Shown here: piece by piece, positions 1 to 7,409 of the stretch
Position numbering within the stretch: the stretch's first letter is position 1
Layout: each line of letters starts with the position of its first letter
Origin: Brevundimonas sp. 357
Lineage (GTDB): Bacteria > Pseudomonadota > Alphaproteobacteria > Caulobacterales > Caulobacteraceae
Direction: 5' to 3'
DNA: 64,000 nucleotides
NCBI RefSeq assembly: GCF_003938605.1
Contig: NZ_RHWX01000014.1
Span: 1-64,000 of the forward strand
Translations under genes and position numbers: made by a program
Notes under the pieces: generated by a model
Told to the model about the DNA's origin: nothing
The model's input: only the letters and a program-made list of their open reading frames with translations
Database searches by the model: none

Positions 1-107
1 CCACCTTCGTGAAGGAAGGCATCCCGCCGGAATTTCTGTCACATTACCTGCCTGATGCACCCTTTGCATGTCTTAAACAAAATGACGGGTTAAGTGACAA
101 ATTTTGA
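1..107 (+). CDS. tniQ: TniQ transposition protein, C-terminal end (partial at window edge)
   Basis: Only the last 34 codons are in the window, ending with TGA at 105-107. They encode the same C-terminus as the complete tniQ on the minus strand at 56885-58102 (ending GLSDKF), with one changed residue (Gln for Lys). TniQ is a targeting and accessory factor of Tn402/Tn5053-type transposition. Its tniA and tniB partners would be expected to the left of the window, so whether this second tni module is complete cannot be judged here. Confidence 0.85.
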   Translation, partial: TFVKEGIPPEFLSHYLPDAPFACLKQNDGLSDKF

Positions 108-149
108 CGGATAGAGCTTTCCGGCTCACACTGTCACATAATCGAACGT
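1..149 (+). repeat. Inverted copy 1 of tniQ-end/res segment
   Basis: Bases 1-149 are the reverse complement of 56843-56991 apart from one mismatch. The repeat holds the tniQ 3' end and part of the resolution site. Its right edge, just after ATCGAACGT, marks where this copy switches to Tn5393 sequence. Because the copies are inverted, homologous or resolvase-mediated recombination between them would invert the intervening plasmid backbone rather than delete it. Confidence 0.9.
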
Positions 150-158
150 TTGTGATAC
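108..158. other. Resolution (res) site with hybrid junction
   Basis: This is the short spacer between the tniQ stop and the tnpR start. It contains TGTCACATAATCGAACG, which also occurs in the res region of the Tn402-like element near 56843-56880. The match to that element stops at base 149, inside this site. The right half (TTTGTGATACATG) differs, as expected if resolvase exchanged strands between two related res sites. The exact site I crossover dinucleotide was not determined. Confidence 0.65.
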
Positions 159-773
159 ATGCTGATCGGATATGCCCGCGTCTCCAAAGCCGATGGCTCG
201 CAGTCTCTCGACCTGCAGCACGACGCCTTGCGCGCCGCAGGTGTCGAACGGGACAATATCTATGATGATCTTGCTTCCGGCGGTCGTGATGATCGCCCTG
301 GTTTGACCGCTTGCCTCAAGTCATTGCGTGACGGCGATGTGCTGGTGGTCTGGAAGCTCGATCGCCTCGGACGATCGCTTGCCCATCTGGTCAACACGGT
401 GAAGGAGCTGTCAGACCGCAAGATCGGCCTGCGGGTTCTGACTGAAAAGGGCGCTCAGATCGACACCACGACTGCGTCCGGTCGCATGGTGTTCGGAATC
501 TTCGCCACCTTGGCTGAGTTCGAGCGGGATCTGATCCGAGAGCGCACCATGGCGGGTCTCGCCTCCGCGAGAGCGCGCGGTCGCAAGGGCGGACGAAAAT
601 TCGCGCTCACCAAAGCTCAGGTGCGTCTCGCGCAAGCCGCCATGGCCCAGCGCGATACTTCAGTTTCCGATCTCTGCAAGGAACTTGGCATCGAGCGCGT
701 CACTCTCTACCGGTACGTCGGCCCCAAAGGCGAGCTCAGAGACCATGGAAAGCATGTTCTTGGCCTTGCATAG
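159..773 (+). CDS. tnpR: Tn3-family serine resolvase TnpR
   Basis: This 204-residue serine recombinase resolves transposon cointegrates at res. The N-terminal catalytic domain has the GYARVS motif with the nucleophilic serine at residue 9, followed by the DRLGRS arginine motif near 67-74 and the long E helix region FATLAEFERDLIRERT. A C-terminal helix-turn-helix (LCKELGIERVTLYRYV) binds DNA. The ATG lies just after the res site. It is similar to, but clearly distinct from, the resolvase at 56200-56838, diverging over its whole length, and its position directly upstream of strA fits Tn5393 tnpR. All catalytic motifs are intact. Confidence 0.9.
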   Translation: MLIGYARVSKADGSQSLDLQHDALRAAGVERDNIYDDLASGGRDDRPGLTACLKSLRDGDVLVVWKLDRLGRSLAHLVNTVKELSDRKIGLRVLTEKGAQIDTTTASGRMVFGIFATLAEFERDLIRERTMAGLASARARGRKGGRKFALTKAQVRLAQAAMAQRDTSVSDLCKELGIERVTLYRYVGPKGELRDHGKHVLGLA

Positions 774-838
774 CAACTCTTTTCTTTTCGCAGGTTGAGC
801 CACCTCCGCGCCTCATCAGCAAACTGAAGGAACCTCCA

Positions 839-1642
839 TTGAATCGGACTTATATTTTTTTGGGTGAATCGCATTCTGACTGGTTGCCTGTCAGAGGCGG
901 AGAATCCGGTGATTTTGTTTTTCGACGTGGTGACGGGCATGCCTTCGCGAAAATCGCACCTGCTTCCCGTCGCGGTGAGCTCGCTGGAGAGCGTGACCGC
1001 CTCATTTGGCTCAAAGGTCGAGGTGTGGCTTGCCCCGAGGTAATCAACTGGCAGGAGGAACAGGAGGGCGCATGCCTAGTGATAACGGCAATTCCGGGAG
1101 TACCGGCGGCGGATCTGTCTGGAGCAGATTTGCTCAAAGCGTGGCCGTCAATGGGGCAGCAACTTGGGGCTGTTCACAGCCTATCGGTTGATCAATGTCC
1201 GTTTGAGCGCAGGCTGTCGCGAATGATCGGACGCGCCGTTGATGTGGTGTCCCGCAATGCCGTCAATCCCGACTTCTTACCTGACGAGGACAAGAGTACG
1301 CCGCAGCTCGATCTTTTGGCTCGTGTCGAACGAGAGCTACCGGTGCGGCTCGACCAAGAGCGCACCGATATGGTTGTTTGCCATGGTGATCCCTGCATGC
1401 CGAACTTCATGGTAGACCCTAGAACTCTTCAATGTACGGGTCTGATCGACCTTGGGCGGCTCGGAACAGCAGATCGCTATGCCGATTTGGCACTCATGAT
1501 TGCTAACGCCGAAGAGAACTGGGCAGCGCCAGATGAAGCAGAGCGCGCCTTCGCTGTCCTATTCAATGTATTGGGGATCGAAGCCCCCGACCGCGAACGC
1601 CTTGCCTTCTATCTGCGATTGGACCCTCTTACTTGGGGTTGA
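839..1642 (+). CDS. strA: Aminoglycoside 3''-O-phosphotransferase APH(3'')-Ib (StrA)
   Basis: StrA phosphorylates the 3'' hydroxyl of streptomycin and so inactivates it. The 267-residue product has the family's full length. The kinase-like catalytic signature is VVCHGDPCMPNFMVD, followed by the metal-binding IDLGR. The start is TTG, as in known strA, with a GAAGGAA ribosome site 6-8 bases upstream. Its stop overlaps the strB start (TGATG), giving translational coupling. From memory the protein differs from the common StrA at a few positions (for example Tyr5, Leu8 and an Ile in the RMIGRA segment). It is probably expressed from the upstream tnpR/res promoter region. Confidence 0.97.
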   Translation: MNRTYIFLGESHSDWLPVRGGESGDFVFRRGDGHAFAKIAPASRRGELAGERDRLIWLKGRGVACPEVINWQEEQEGACLVITAIPGVPAADLSGADLLKAWPSMGQQLGAVHSLSVDQCPFERRLSRMIGRAVDVVSRNAVNPDFLPDEDKSTPQLDLLARVERELPVRLDQERTDMVVCHGDPCMPNFMVDPRTLQCTGLIDLGRLGTADRYADLALMIANAEENWAAPDEAERAFAVLFNVLGIEAPDRERLAFYLRLDPLTWG

Positions 1643-2478
1643 TGTTCATGCCGCCTGTTTTTCCTGCTCATTGGCACGTTTCCCAACCTGTTCTCATTGC
1701 GGACACCTTTTCCAGCCTCGTTTGGAAAGTTTTTTTGCCAGACGGGACTCCTGCAATCGTCAAAGGATTGAAACCTATAGAAGACATTGCTGATGAACTG
1801 CGCGGGGCCGACTATCTGGTATGGCGCAGTGGGAGGGGAGCAGTCCGGTTGCTCGGTCGTGAGAACAATCTGATGTTGCTCGAATATGCCGGGGAGCGAA
1901 TGCTCTCTCACATCGTTGCCGAGCACGGCGACTACCAGGCGACCGAAATTGCAGCGGAACTGATGGCGAAGCTGTATGCCGCATCTGAGGAACCCCTGCC
2001 TTCTGCTCTTCTCCCGATCCGGGAGCGCTTTGCAGCTTTGTTTCAGCGGGCGCGTGACGATCAAAACGCAGGTCGTCAAACTGACTACGTCCACGCGGCG
2101 ATTATAGCCGATCAAATGATGAGCAATGCCTCGGAACTGCGTGGGCTACATGGCGATCTGCATCATGAAAATATCATGTTCTCCAGTCGCGGCTGGCTGG
2201 TGATAGATCCAGTCGGTCTGGTCGGTGAAGTGGGCTTTGGCGCCGCCAATATGTTCTACGATCCGGCTGACAGAGACGACCTTTGTCTCGATCCTAGACG
2301 CATTGCACAGATGGCGGACGCATTCTCTCGTGCGCTGGACGTCGATCCGCGTCGGCTGCTCGACCAGGCGTACGCTTACGGGTGTCTTTCCGCGGCTTGG
2401 AACGCGGATGGAGAAGAGGAGCAACGCGATCTAGCTATCGCGGCCGCAATCAAGCACGTGCGACAGACGTCATACTAG
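1642..2478 (+). CDS. strB: Aminoglycoside 6-phosphotransferase APH(6)-Id (StrB)
   Basis: StrB phosphorylates streptomycin at position 6 and acts together with StrA. The 278-residue product is full length, with the catalytic motif LHGDLHHENIMF near residue 186 and the metal site VIDPVG. An ATG at 1642 is chosen because it overlaps the strA stop by one base and gives the family's usual N-terminus (MFMPPVFPAHW). The gene ends 26 bases before the 81-bp Tn5393 terminal repeat, the normal Tn5393 arrangement. Confidence 0.97.
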   Translation: MFMPPVFPAHWHVSQPVLIADTFSSLVWKVFLPDGTPAIVKGLKPIEDIADELRGADYLVWRSGRGAVRLLGRENNLMLLEYAGERMLSHIVAEHGDYQATEIAAELMAKLYAASEEPLPSALLPIRERFAALFQRARDDQNAGRQTDYVHAAIIADQMMSNASELRGLHGDLHHENIMFSSRGWLVIDPVGLVGEVGFGAANMFYDPADRDDLCLDPRRIAQMADAFSRALDVDPRRLLDQAYAYGCLSAAWNADGEEEQRDLAIAAAIKHVRQTSY

Positions 2479-2503
2479 ATATCAAGCGACTTCTCCTATC
2501 CCC

Positions 2504-2584
2504 TGGGAACACATCAATCTTACCGGAGAATATCGTTGGCCAAAGCCTTAGCGTAGGATTTCGCCCCCTCCCGCAAACGACCCC
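2504..2584. repeat. Tn5393 terminal inverted repeat (outer end at 2584)
   Basis: Read on the minus strand from 2584, this begins GGGGTCGTTTGCGGGAGG, the known outer end of Tn5393, and continues as the long (81-bp) repeat of that transposon. The boundary with plasmid sequence is sharp: after the CCCC at 2581-2584 the sequence becomes backbone coding sequence. The partner repeat is not in the window, so the usual 5-bp target duplication cannot be checked. Confidence 0.85.
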
Positions 2585-2885
2585 ATGCCATCCGCTTTCG
2601 GAACGCGGCTTCATACTCCCAATAGGCCTCATCCCGGTCCGTAATCGTATCGAGCGGGCGCGCCCACATACTTGAGCGGTCGACAAACCGCACCCGGCCG
2701 GGACACCCTGGAATCTTGCAGGCGGGACGCCGGTTCGCGAGCGAGAAGGTTCCACCCTTCGCCTTGGCCAGGCGTCCTAAATCGACCTGACCGTTGTGGC
2801 CCAGGGGCGCGACTTCGCATTCCCACCTGACGGTCCTTTCATGCTCGATCAGCCACCCGAGGGTCGTTTCTCGCCAAGCGCTCAT
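2520..2885 (-). pseudogene. Hypothetical backbone gene truncated by the Tn5393 end
   Basis: The reading frame gives 121 residues from an ATG at 2885 (an upstream in-frame start at 2963 is also possible). The first 100 residues resemble small proteins common in alphaproteobacteria that contain a degenerate zinc-ribbon-like stretch (CKIPGCPGRVRF) preceded by a VDLGRLA segment. The last 20 residues (from the GR of MAWGRLREG to NDILR) are encoded inside the Tn5393 terminal repeat, so the native C-terminus has been replaced by transposon sequence. Function unknown. Confidence 0.55.
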
Positions 2886-3017
2886 GACGCCGGCATATCC
2901 GAACGAACCGGGAACGACAATCGATGGGCATGGGGGAAAATCCCCTATAGGGACCGCCCCCAATAGCGCCGCTTAGCGCTGCGGTGGACCTTCGCACTCC
3001 CTCAGTAGGAGTTGCAT

Positions 3018-3272
3018 ATGTCCGCATCCATCCACCCGGCCGCTGCGTCCGCCCAGGCCGCCGAATACCTACCACCCATGACCTACGCCGACTTCGAGGC
3101 GGCCTTGCAGCTGGTCGCTTCCGACCGTCAGCACCGCGTCATGGTTCCATTTTTGGTGTCCGGCCTTCGCAAGCAGGCGCCGTTCATGAATGGCCAGGCC
3201 ATGATGCTAGAGATTCTGAGTTCGGCCGCTTGCCTTGCGGATCTTCCGATGAGGCCCCGCGCGGCCGCCTAA
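3018..3272 (+). CDS. Hypothetical protein, 84 aa
   Basis: A small soluble, mostly helical protein with no recognised domain. The ATG at 3018 follows a good ribosome site (AGGAG, 10 bases upstream). Codon use matches the plasmid backbone. It is transcribed toward, and converges on, the minus-strand gene at 3302-3745. No function can be assigned. Confidence 0.5.
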   Translation: MSASIHPAAASAQAAEYLPPMTYADFEAALQLVASDRQHRVMVPFLVSGLRKQAPFMNGQAMMLEILSSAACLADLPMRPRAAA

Positions 3273-3301
3273 ACGTCCGCGCACTGATGCCCGGCCTGGC
3301 G

Positions 3302-3745
3302 TCAAAGCCGGGCCGGCCACTGGCGCAGGTATGGTGCCCGTGATGCGGCCTTTCGCGCGGCCCTTGGATGCGCGGCCGACCAACGCAGCAGACCTTCACC
3401 GGCCGGTGTCTCAAAGAAGTCGCTTCGCGGAATACCCGAGCCCTCGCCGCAGACGTCTAATCCAAGCGTGATGCCGTATTCGTCTGCGAGGTCGAACACC
3501 TCACGTTCAGAGAGGCCGTGGAGGCTAATGCGCGGGTGGCGGCGATCGTACTTGCAGACATAAAATCCCGGCCGCTGATGTTCCTCTGCACCAAGCCAAT
3601 GGATCACCAGCGGTTCGCCCAGGGACACGCCCGGCAGCGCTTCGCGGCCTTCCATCCTGGCAAGATACGGCTCCGGGCCATTGCAGAGGCCAACGAAGAC
3701 GATACCGCCCACCTCGGCTTCATGAAATCGGTCAGACTTAGGCAT
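3302..3745 (-). CDS. Hypothetical protein, 147 aa
   Basis: The ATG at 3745 is preceded by a strong GGGAGGTG ribosome site. The product is acidic and soluble, with no signal peptide or membrane segment and no recognised domain; it contains an EVFDLADEYGITLGL stretch. It lies downstream of trbI in the same direction but behind a hairpin at 3820-3845, so it is probably a separate unit or receives only read-through. Role unknown; position suggests a transfer-associated accessory gene. Confidence 0.5.
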   Translation of the reverse strand: MPKSDRFHEAEVGGIVFVGLCNGPEPYLARMEGREALPGVSLGEPLVIHWLGAEEHQRPGFYVCKYDRRHPRISLHGLSEREVFDLADEYGITLGLDVCGEGSGIPRSDFFETPAGEGLLRWSAAHPRAARKAASRAPYLRQWPARL

Positions 3746-3819
3746 CGACACCTCCCGTCCTGCGACAACGGATTGAGACCCGATTTGCAATCCAGCGCAA
3801 CAGGGGCCATCACGGCAAA

Positions 3820-3845
3820 GGGGACCGGCGCGCGCTCCGGTCCCC
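3820..3845 (-). terminator. Terminator after the trb operon
   Basis: GGGGACCGG and CCGGTCCCC form a perfect 9-bp stem around a short GC loop. On the minus strand the stem is followed by TTTG. It lies 70 bases beyond the trbI stop and fits an intrinsic terminator for the trb operon. Confidence 0.6.
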
Positions 3846-3915
3846 TTCTCTGGCTTAGGCTATGCAAATGGGTGGTTCGCGCCGCCCAAGCCAGGCGGCG
3901 GAGTGCGGTATAATA

Positions 3916-5256
3916 TTACCGCCGCCACTCTCGCAGGATCAGATCGGCCGTTACTGCCACGCTTAGGTTTGCGCCTGGCCGGATCGTCAAAGTCGGCTGG
4001 ATTTGCATATCACGCCGAGATTGCTCCATCCCCAGCTGGCCGAGCTGTTGGCCCAGCTGCGCCGCCGCCGTCTGACTGTTGCTGACGTTCTCCCCGTTCG
4101 TGGCCTGGGGCTGCGAGATTTGCACCCCGGCCGCGAAGAGGCTCAGCATGATCGCGTTGCCCCAGCGCCGGACATTGTGGTTGTTCACGCGGTCCCGAAG
4201 ACCGGTGTAGCCCGCGCCGTCCGTCCCCGGCATTGAGCCGAGGTCGATGGACGAGCCGTCAGGGTAGATCAGCCGGTTCCAGGCGACTTGCACCCGCGAT
4301 TGTCCCGTGCTGACGCTGCTGTTGTATTCGCCCACCAGGCGCGCGCCTTGCGGGATCAGCAGCTTACGCCCCGTCGCCGTGTCATAGACGTTGCGGTTCA
4401 CCTGGGCGACCAGCTGGCCAGGAAGATCCGAGTTGATCCCCGTAATGAGCGTGGCCGGAATAACCGTTCCCGCCTTGATTTCGTAAGGAGACACCGGGCT
4501 CTGAATGCGCCCGGCAGCGTAGGGATCGCGACCGCCGCTTTCGGCCAGGAACGCGCGCTTGTCGCCCTGCCAGTTCAGGTCGTCCCCCTGCTGTCGGCCG
4601 CCCCTCCCGATACCGGCGGCGGGGCCGCCCCCGGTCATCATCATGCCGCCGCCGGCAGGCCCGGCGCCCTGCCCGCCGGATTGCGGCTGGGGCCGGTCCT
4701 GGCGGTTCTGCACTTCGACGCTGCTACCGCCGATTCGGGCGTCGTCGGCGGCCTTGTAGCGAGCCTGGGCCATCGCTGCACGCTGCTGATAATAGGCGTC
4801 CCAGGCTTGGGAATGCGGATTCCACGCGGCTTGACCGCCGCCCGAATACGCGACCTGCTGATAGCCCTGACCGCTCATTGCGGCCCCGGCTTCCCCGTGC
4901 GGCAGCGGACCGCCCGCCTCGGGACCGGCCATCAGCGAAGGGACGCCAGGCGGCAGAGTTCCATCGCCCTCGCCGATCGCGCCGGAGGTCTGCGCGTCCT
5001 TGAGGAATTCCGGTCGCGCCGGCGACGGCCCGCTTCGGCCGTCCGCCGCCTCGGCGACCGCCACGTCTCCGTCCTTCCGCGCCGCCTTGGCGTTGAGCGT
5101 GAAGATCAGCACGAGCGCAACGGCCGTCGCGCCGCCCAGGACGAACAGCAGCGGTTTCTTGTTGAGCCGCCGCACGTCCATACCCCGCTTCGGCGGCGCC
5201 ATCAGAAGATCCGGCGAACGCTCCGGCCCGTCCATTTTAGTCGTATCGTCCGTCAT
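3916..5256 (-). CDS. trbI: Conjugal transfer protein TrbI (VirB10-like)
   Basis: TrbI is the VirB10-type scaffold of the type IV secretion core complex, spanning the inner membrane and periplasm. The 446-residue product has a short cytoplasmic N-terminus, one membrane helix (KPLLFVLGGATAVALVLIFTL, residues about 34-54), a long proline/glycine/glutamine-rich linker, and the C-terminal VirB10 beta domain beginning SPYEIKAGTVIPATLITGINSD and ending RPGANLSVAVTADLIL. ATG 5256 overlaps the trbH stop by four bases (ATGA). It is the last gene of the trb operon. Confidence 0.93.
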   Translation of the reverse strand: MTDDTTKMDGPERSPDLLMAPPKRGMDVRRLNKKPLLFVLGGATAVALVLIFTLNAKAARKDGDVAVAEAADGRSGPSPARPEFLKDAQTSGAIGEGDGTLPPGVPSLMAGPEAGGPLPHGEAGAAMSGQGYQQVAYSGGGQAAWNPHSQAWDAYYQQRAAMAQARYKAADDARIGGSSVEVQNRQDRPQPQSGGQGAGPAGGGMMMTGGGPAAGIGRGGRQQGDDLNWQGDKRAFLAESGGRDPYAAGRIQSPVSPYEIKAGTVIPATLITGINSDLPGQLVAQVNRNVYDTATGRKLLIPQGARLVGEYNSSVSTGQSRVQVAWNRLIYPDGSSIDLGSMPGTDGAGYTGLRDRVNNHNVRRWGNAIMLSLFAAGVQISQPQATNGENVSNSQTAAAQLGQQLGQLGMEQSRRDMQIQPTLTIRPGANLSVAVTADLILREWRR

Positions 5257-5693
5257 TGAACGGTCCTCACCGAAAGCGGCCCGGCTTCCCGTAGGACGCC
5301 ATCGAGGCCGCGCGTGAACAGTTGGGAGGTCTCGCGATTGTCCAGCTGGACCCGAAGGAGAACGGAGTCCTCCCACGGCGCGGAGACATGGTAGCGAACC
5401 AGGTGCGCGCCCGGCGTCGGCTGGCCATCCACGGCCAGCGCGAAACCGGCCTGCCGAAGCGAGAGCGCGAGCGCCGGCGAATAGGTGTCGCCCCTCGCGC
5501 ACCCCGCCGCATCCTTAAGGATCACGACCGAGTTCGCGGGCGGCATCTGTTCGGCCAGGAGCGCCGTCGTGGCTTGGGCCATGCGCGCCGCGTCGGCCGC
5601 CGGCATCGGGACGGCTGTGGAGCCGTCCGATGGGCCGCCGCCGACGCCCAGGACGCACATCGAGGCCGCAAGGAAGATCGCAGCCGCCGACAT
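5253..5693 (-). CDS. trbH: Conjugal transfer protein TrbH
   Basis: A 146-residue protein at the trbH position between trbG and trbI, where other Trb systems encode a small outer-membrane lipoprotein. It has a hydrophobic N-terminus (SAAAIFLAASMCVLGVG) with a cysteine at residue 12, but the lipobox is imperfect (Met before the Cys). The body contains the VVILKDAAG and LALSLRQAGFALAVDG stretches typical of the family. The start codon overlaps the trbG stop (TAATG). Assignment rests mainly on gene order. Confidence 0.75.
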   Translation of the reverse strand: MSAAAIFLAASMCVLGVGGGPSDGSTAVPMPAADAARMAQATTALLAEQMPPANSVVILKDAAGCARGDTYSPALALSLRQAGFALAVDGQPTPGAHLVRYHVSAPWEDSVLLRVQLDNRETSQLFTRGLDGVLREAGPLSVRTVQ

Positions 5694-6694
5694 TAGCGCC
5701 CCCCTTCCCGCACGATTTCCACCTTCGTCTGGTGGCGGCCGACACCGCTTATCAGCGCGGCGCGCTCAAGCACCTGGTCGACCACGAAGCGGTCGCCATC
5801 GGCCCGGTAGTTGATGATTTCGGGGTTGTCGTCAGCGCCGACGCCGACCAGCGCCGGGGCCTGCCCGTGAATCATCTGCGCCGGGAAGTCGATGTAGGTC
5901 TTCCGGCCGTCCGAATAGACCCGCAGCGGGCGCCACGCGGGGCGGTCGCCGCGAACGCTGAACCCGAAGTCCAGGTTGTCGATCGCCTCGCCGGTCGGCA
6001 AAACCGTCGCCTGGATCCTCGCGGCCTCCCGCGCCGCGACGACGGCCTGTTCCTGGCGCTGATTGGCCATGTAGACCTCCCATTCCCGGCGCATATCGTC
6101 GGGATAGGAGAACGCGACGCGCGGCATCCATTCCGTCCGGTGACTGACCAGCTTGAGAACGTAGGTCCGCCGGTCGGTCGTGATGACCAGGTTCGTCGTC
6201 AGCCCCGCGTCTGTCGGCTTAATCAGGACGTGCGTGACCGCATCGCCCGCCGCGCCGCTGCGCGCCGGCGACACCTTCCAGCGCACCGCGTCGCCAAGGT
6301 TGATATCGTTGATGACCTCGCCAGGCTGCAGCATCACATCGCAGACGAACAGAGGGGCACAGACGATGGAGGGCAGCGTGTCGCCGAACGCGAACATTGC
6401 CGCGCCTTCCGCCCCGGTGGCGGGCCGCCCCGTGCGGCTTTCAGCCCAGGCTTCCGCGATTTGAAGCCCCGCCCGCTCTCGCTCCGAGAGACGCGGATTA
6501 GCGCCCATGACGCTCGACAGCGCGGGCGGGGCCGAGTGCGGATAGACCGGCCCGGATGGCGGCGGCGGCGGCGGCGGGACACTCGCGGCCGCACCCGCCT
6601 CAAGGGCGGGCACGGCCGTCTGAGCGATGGCCGCGACCGGGGCCAGAACGGCCGCAACGGCCATGGCGATGATGGTTTTCTTCATGGCTTTCAT
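5693..6694 (-). CDS. trbG: Conjugal transfer protein TrbG (VirB9-like)
   Basis: TrbG is the VirB9-type outer-membrane core component that joins TrbI and TrbH in the channel. The 333-residue precursor has a signal peptide (MKKTIIAMAVAAVLAPVAAIAQ), a proline-rich linker, an N-terminal VirB9 domain (PSIVCAPLFVCDVMLQPGEVI; NLVITTDRRTYVLKL) and a C-terminal domain (RVYSDGRKTYIDFP, VVDQVLERAAL). Start ATG at 6694, three bases after the trbF stop; a second ATG three codons on is also possible. Confidence 0.93.
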   Translation of the reverse strand: MKAMKKTIIAMAVAAVLAPVAAIAQTAVPALEAGAAASVPPPPPPPSGPVYPHSAPPALSSVMGANPRLSERERAGLQIAEAWAESRTGRPATGAEGAAMFAFGDTLPSIVCAPLFVCDVMLQPGEVINDINLGDAVRWKVSPARSGAAGDAVTHVLIKPTDAGLTTNLVITTDRRTYVLKLVSHRTEWMPRVAFSYPDDMRREWEVYMANQRQEQAVVAAREAARIQATVLPTGEAIDNLDFGFSVRGDRPAWRPLRVYSDGRKTYIDFPAQMIHGQAPALVGVGADDNPEIINYRADGDRFVVDQVLERAALISGVGRHQTKVEIVREGGR

Positions 6695-6697
6695 TCC

Positions 6698-7378
6698 TTA
6701 GATGCGGCGCGACCAGCTGACCGCGTTGACGAAGATCCCGAGCGGATTGACGAAAATCGCTTCCTCGCTGGCCGGCGGGACGATCTTGGTGTTGAGGACG
6801 GCTTGCCACTGGACCGACTGCGCGACTTGGCCATCACGGCCCCGCGTCGTCTCGGTCCATTCAACCCGCCAGGTGTCCGCGCCGACGGGGAGAACCGAGT
6901 TGACCTCGACGTCCACCGTTTCCTTCTGCGCGCGCTTGAACGGGTCGTTTTCCTTCATGTGGTCGTTGACCACCTGGAAAGCCGGACCGTTCTGGTCGAT
7001 CAGCGCATACGCGCCATAGACGTTCTTCATCTGCGCCGAGGCATCCACCGACACCGTGCGGATCTTCGTAATCCAGTCCGCCAGCTGCGCGCGGATCACG
7101 CGCTGATCGGGCCTAGAGGCCTGGTCCGCGCGCGCGACCGGCAGCACCGCGCCCAGCTTGTCCACCTGGACGATGTAGGGGACGGTTTTTTGCTGCGCCG
7201 CGACAGCGCCCAGGCCGCCGCAGGCGATCGCGGCGACCGCCATGGATCCCAGCGCCGTCAGCATCCACGCGCGCTTACCCTTAATGTGGTCGGCGTAGCG
7301 CTCCGTCCATTCGCGGCGGCCGTTGAGATACGGGTTCAGGTCCGCATTGGGTTTCGCGTTTGCTGGCTTCTTGAACAT
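6698..7378 (-). CDS. trbF: Conjugal transfer protein TrbF (VirB8-like)
   Basis: TrbF is the VirB8-type inner-membrane protein that nucleates assembly of the mating channel. The 226 residues comprise a short cytoplasmic tail, one membrane helix (about 37-60) and a periplasmic VirB8 fold with VPYIVQVDKLG and the conserved C-terminal NPLGIFVNAVSWS. Length matches the family. It lies 31 bases after trbL and directly precedes trbG. Confidence 0.93.
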   Translation of the reverse strand: MFKKPANAKPNADLNPYLNGRREWTERYADHIKGKRAWMLTALGSMAVAAIACGGLGAVAAQQKTVPYIVQVDKLGAVLPVARADQASRPDQRVIRAQLADWITKIRTVSVDASAQMKNVYGAYALIDQNGPAFQVVNDHMKENDPFKRAQKETVDVEVNSVLPVGADTWRVEWTETTRGRDGQVAQSVQWQAVLNTKIVPPASEEAIFVNPLGIFVNAVSWSRRI

Positions 7379-7409
7379 TGGTCAGTCCCTCGTCTGATTG
7401 GTGAAGCGC

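Larger units (their letters stand above)
1..2584 (+). mobile_element. Hybrid Tn402-type / Tn5393 transposon, right part
   Basis: The segment starts inside the 3' end of a tniQ gene, passes through the resolution site, and then carries tnpR, strA, strB and an 81-bp terminal repeat typical of Tn5393. The left part (tniQ side) lies outside the window. Bases 1-149 match the complement of 56843-56991 with one mismatch, so the left portion belongs to the Tn402/Tn5053 family. After base 149 the sequence leaves that family. The strA-strB genes and the terminal repeat are Tn5393 hallmarks. The hybrid structure is seen in the sequence; a crossover at res as its cause is inferred. Confidence 0.8.

Noticed and set aside
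3903..3920. GCGGTA-TAATAT-TACCGC inverted repeat at the trbI stop
   Set aside because: A neat 6-bp inverted repeat, but it overlaps the trbI end, has no T run and does not match the 18-bp operator; a terminator lies further on.
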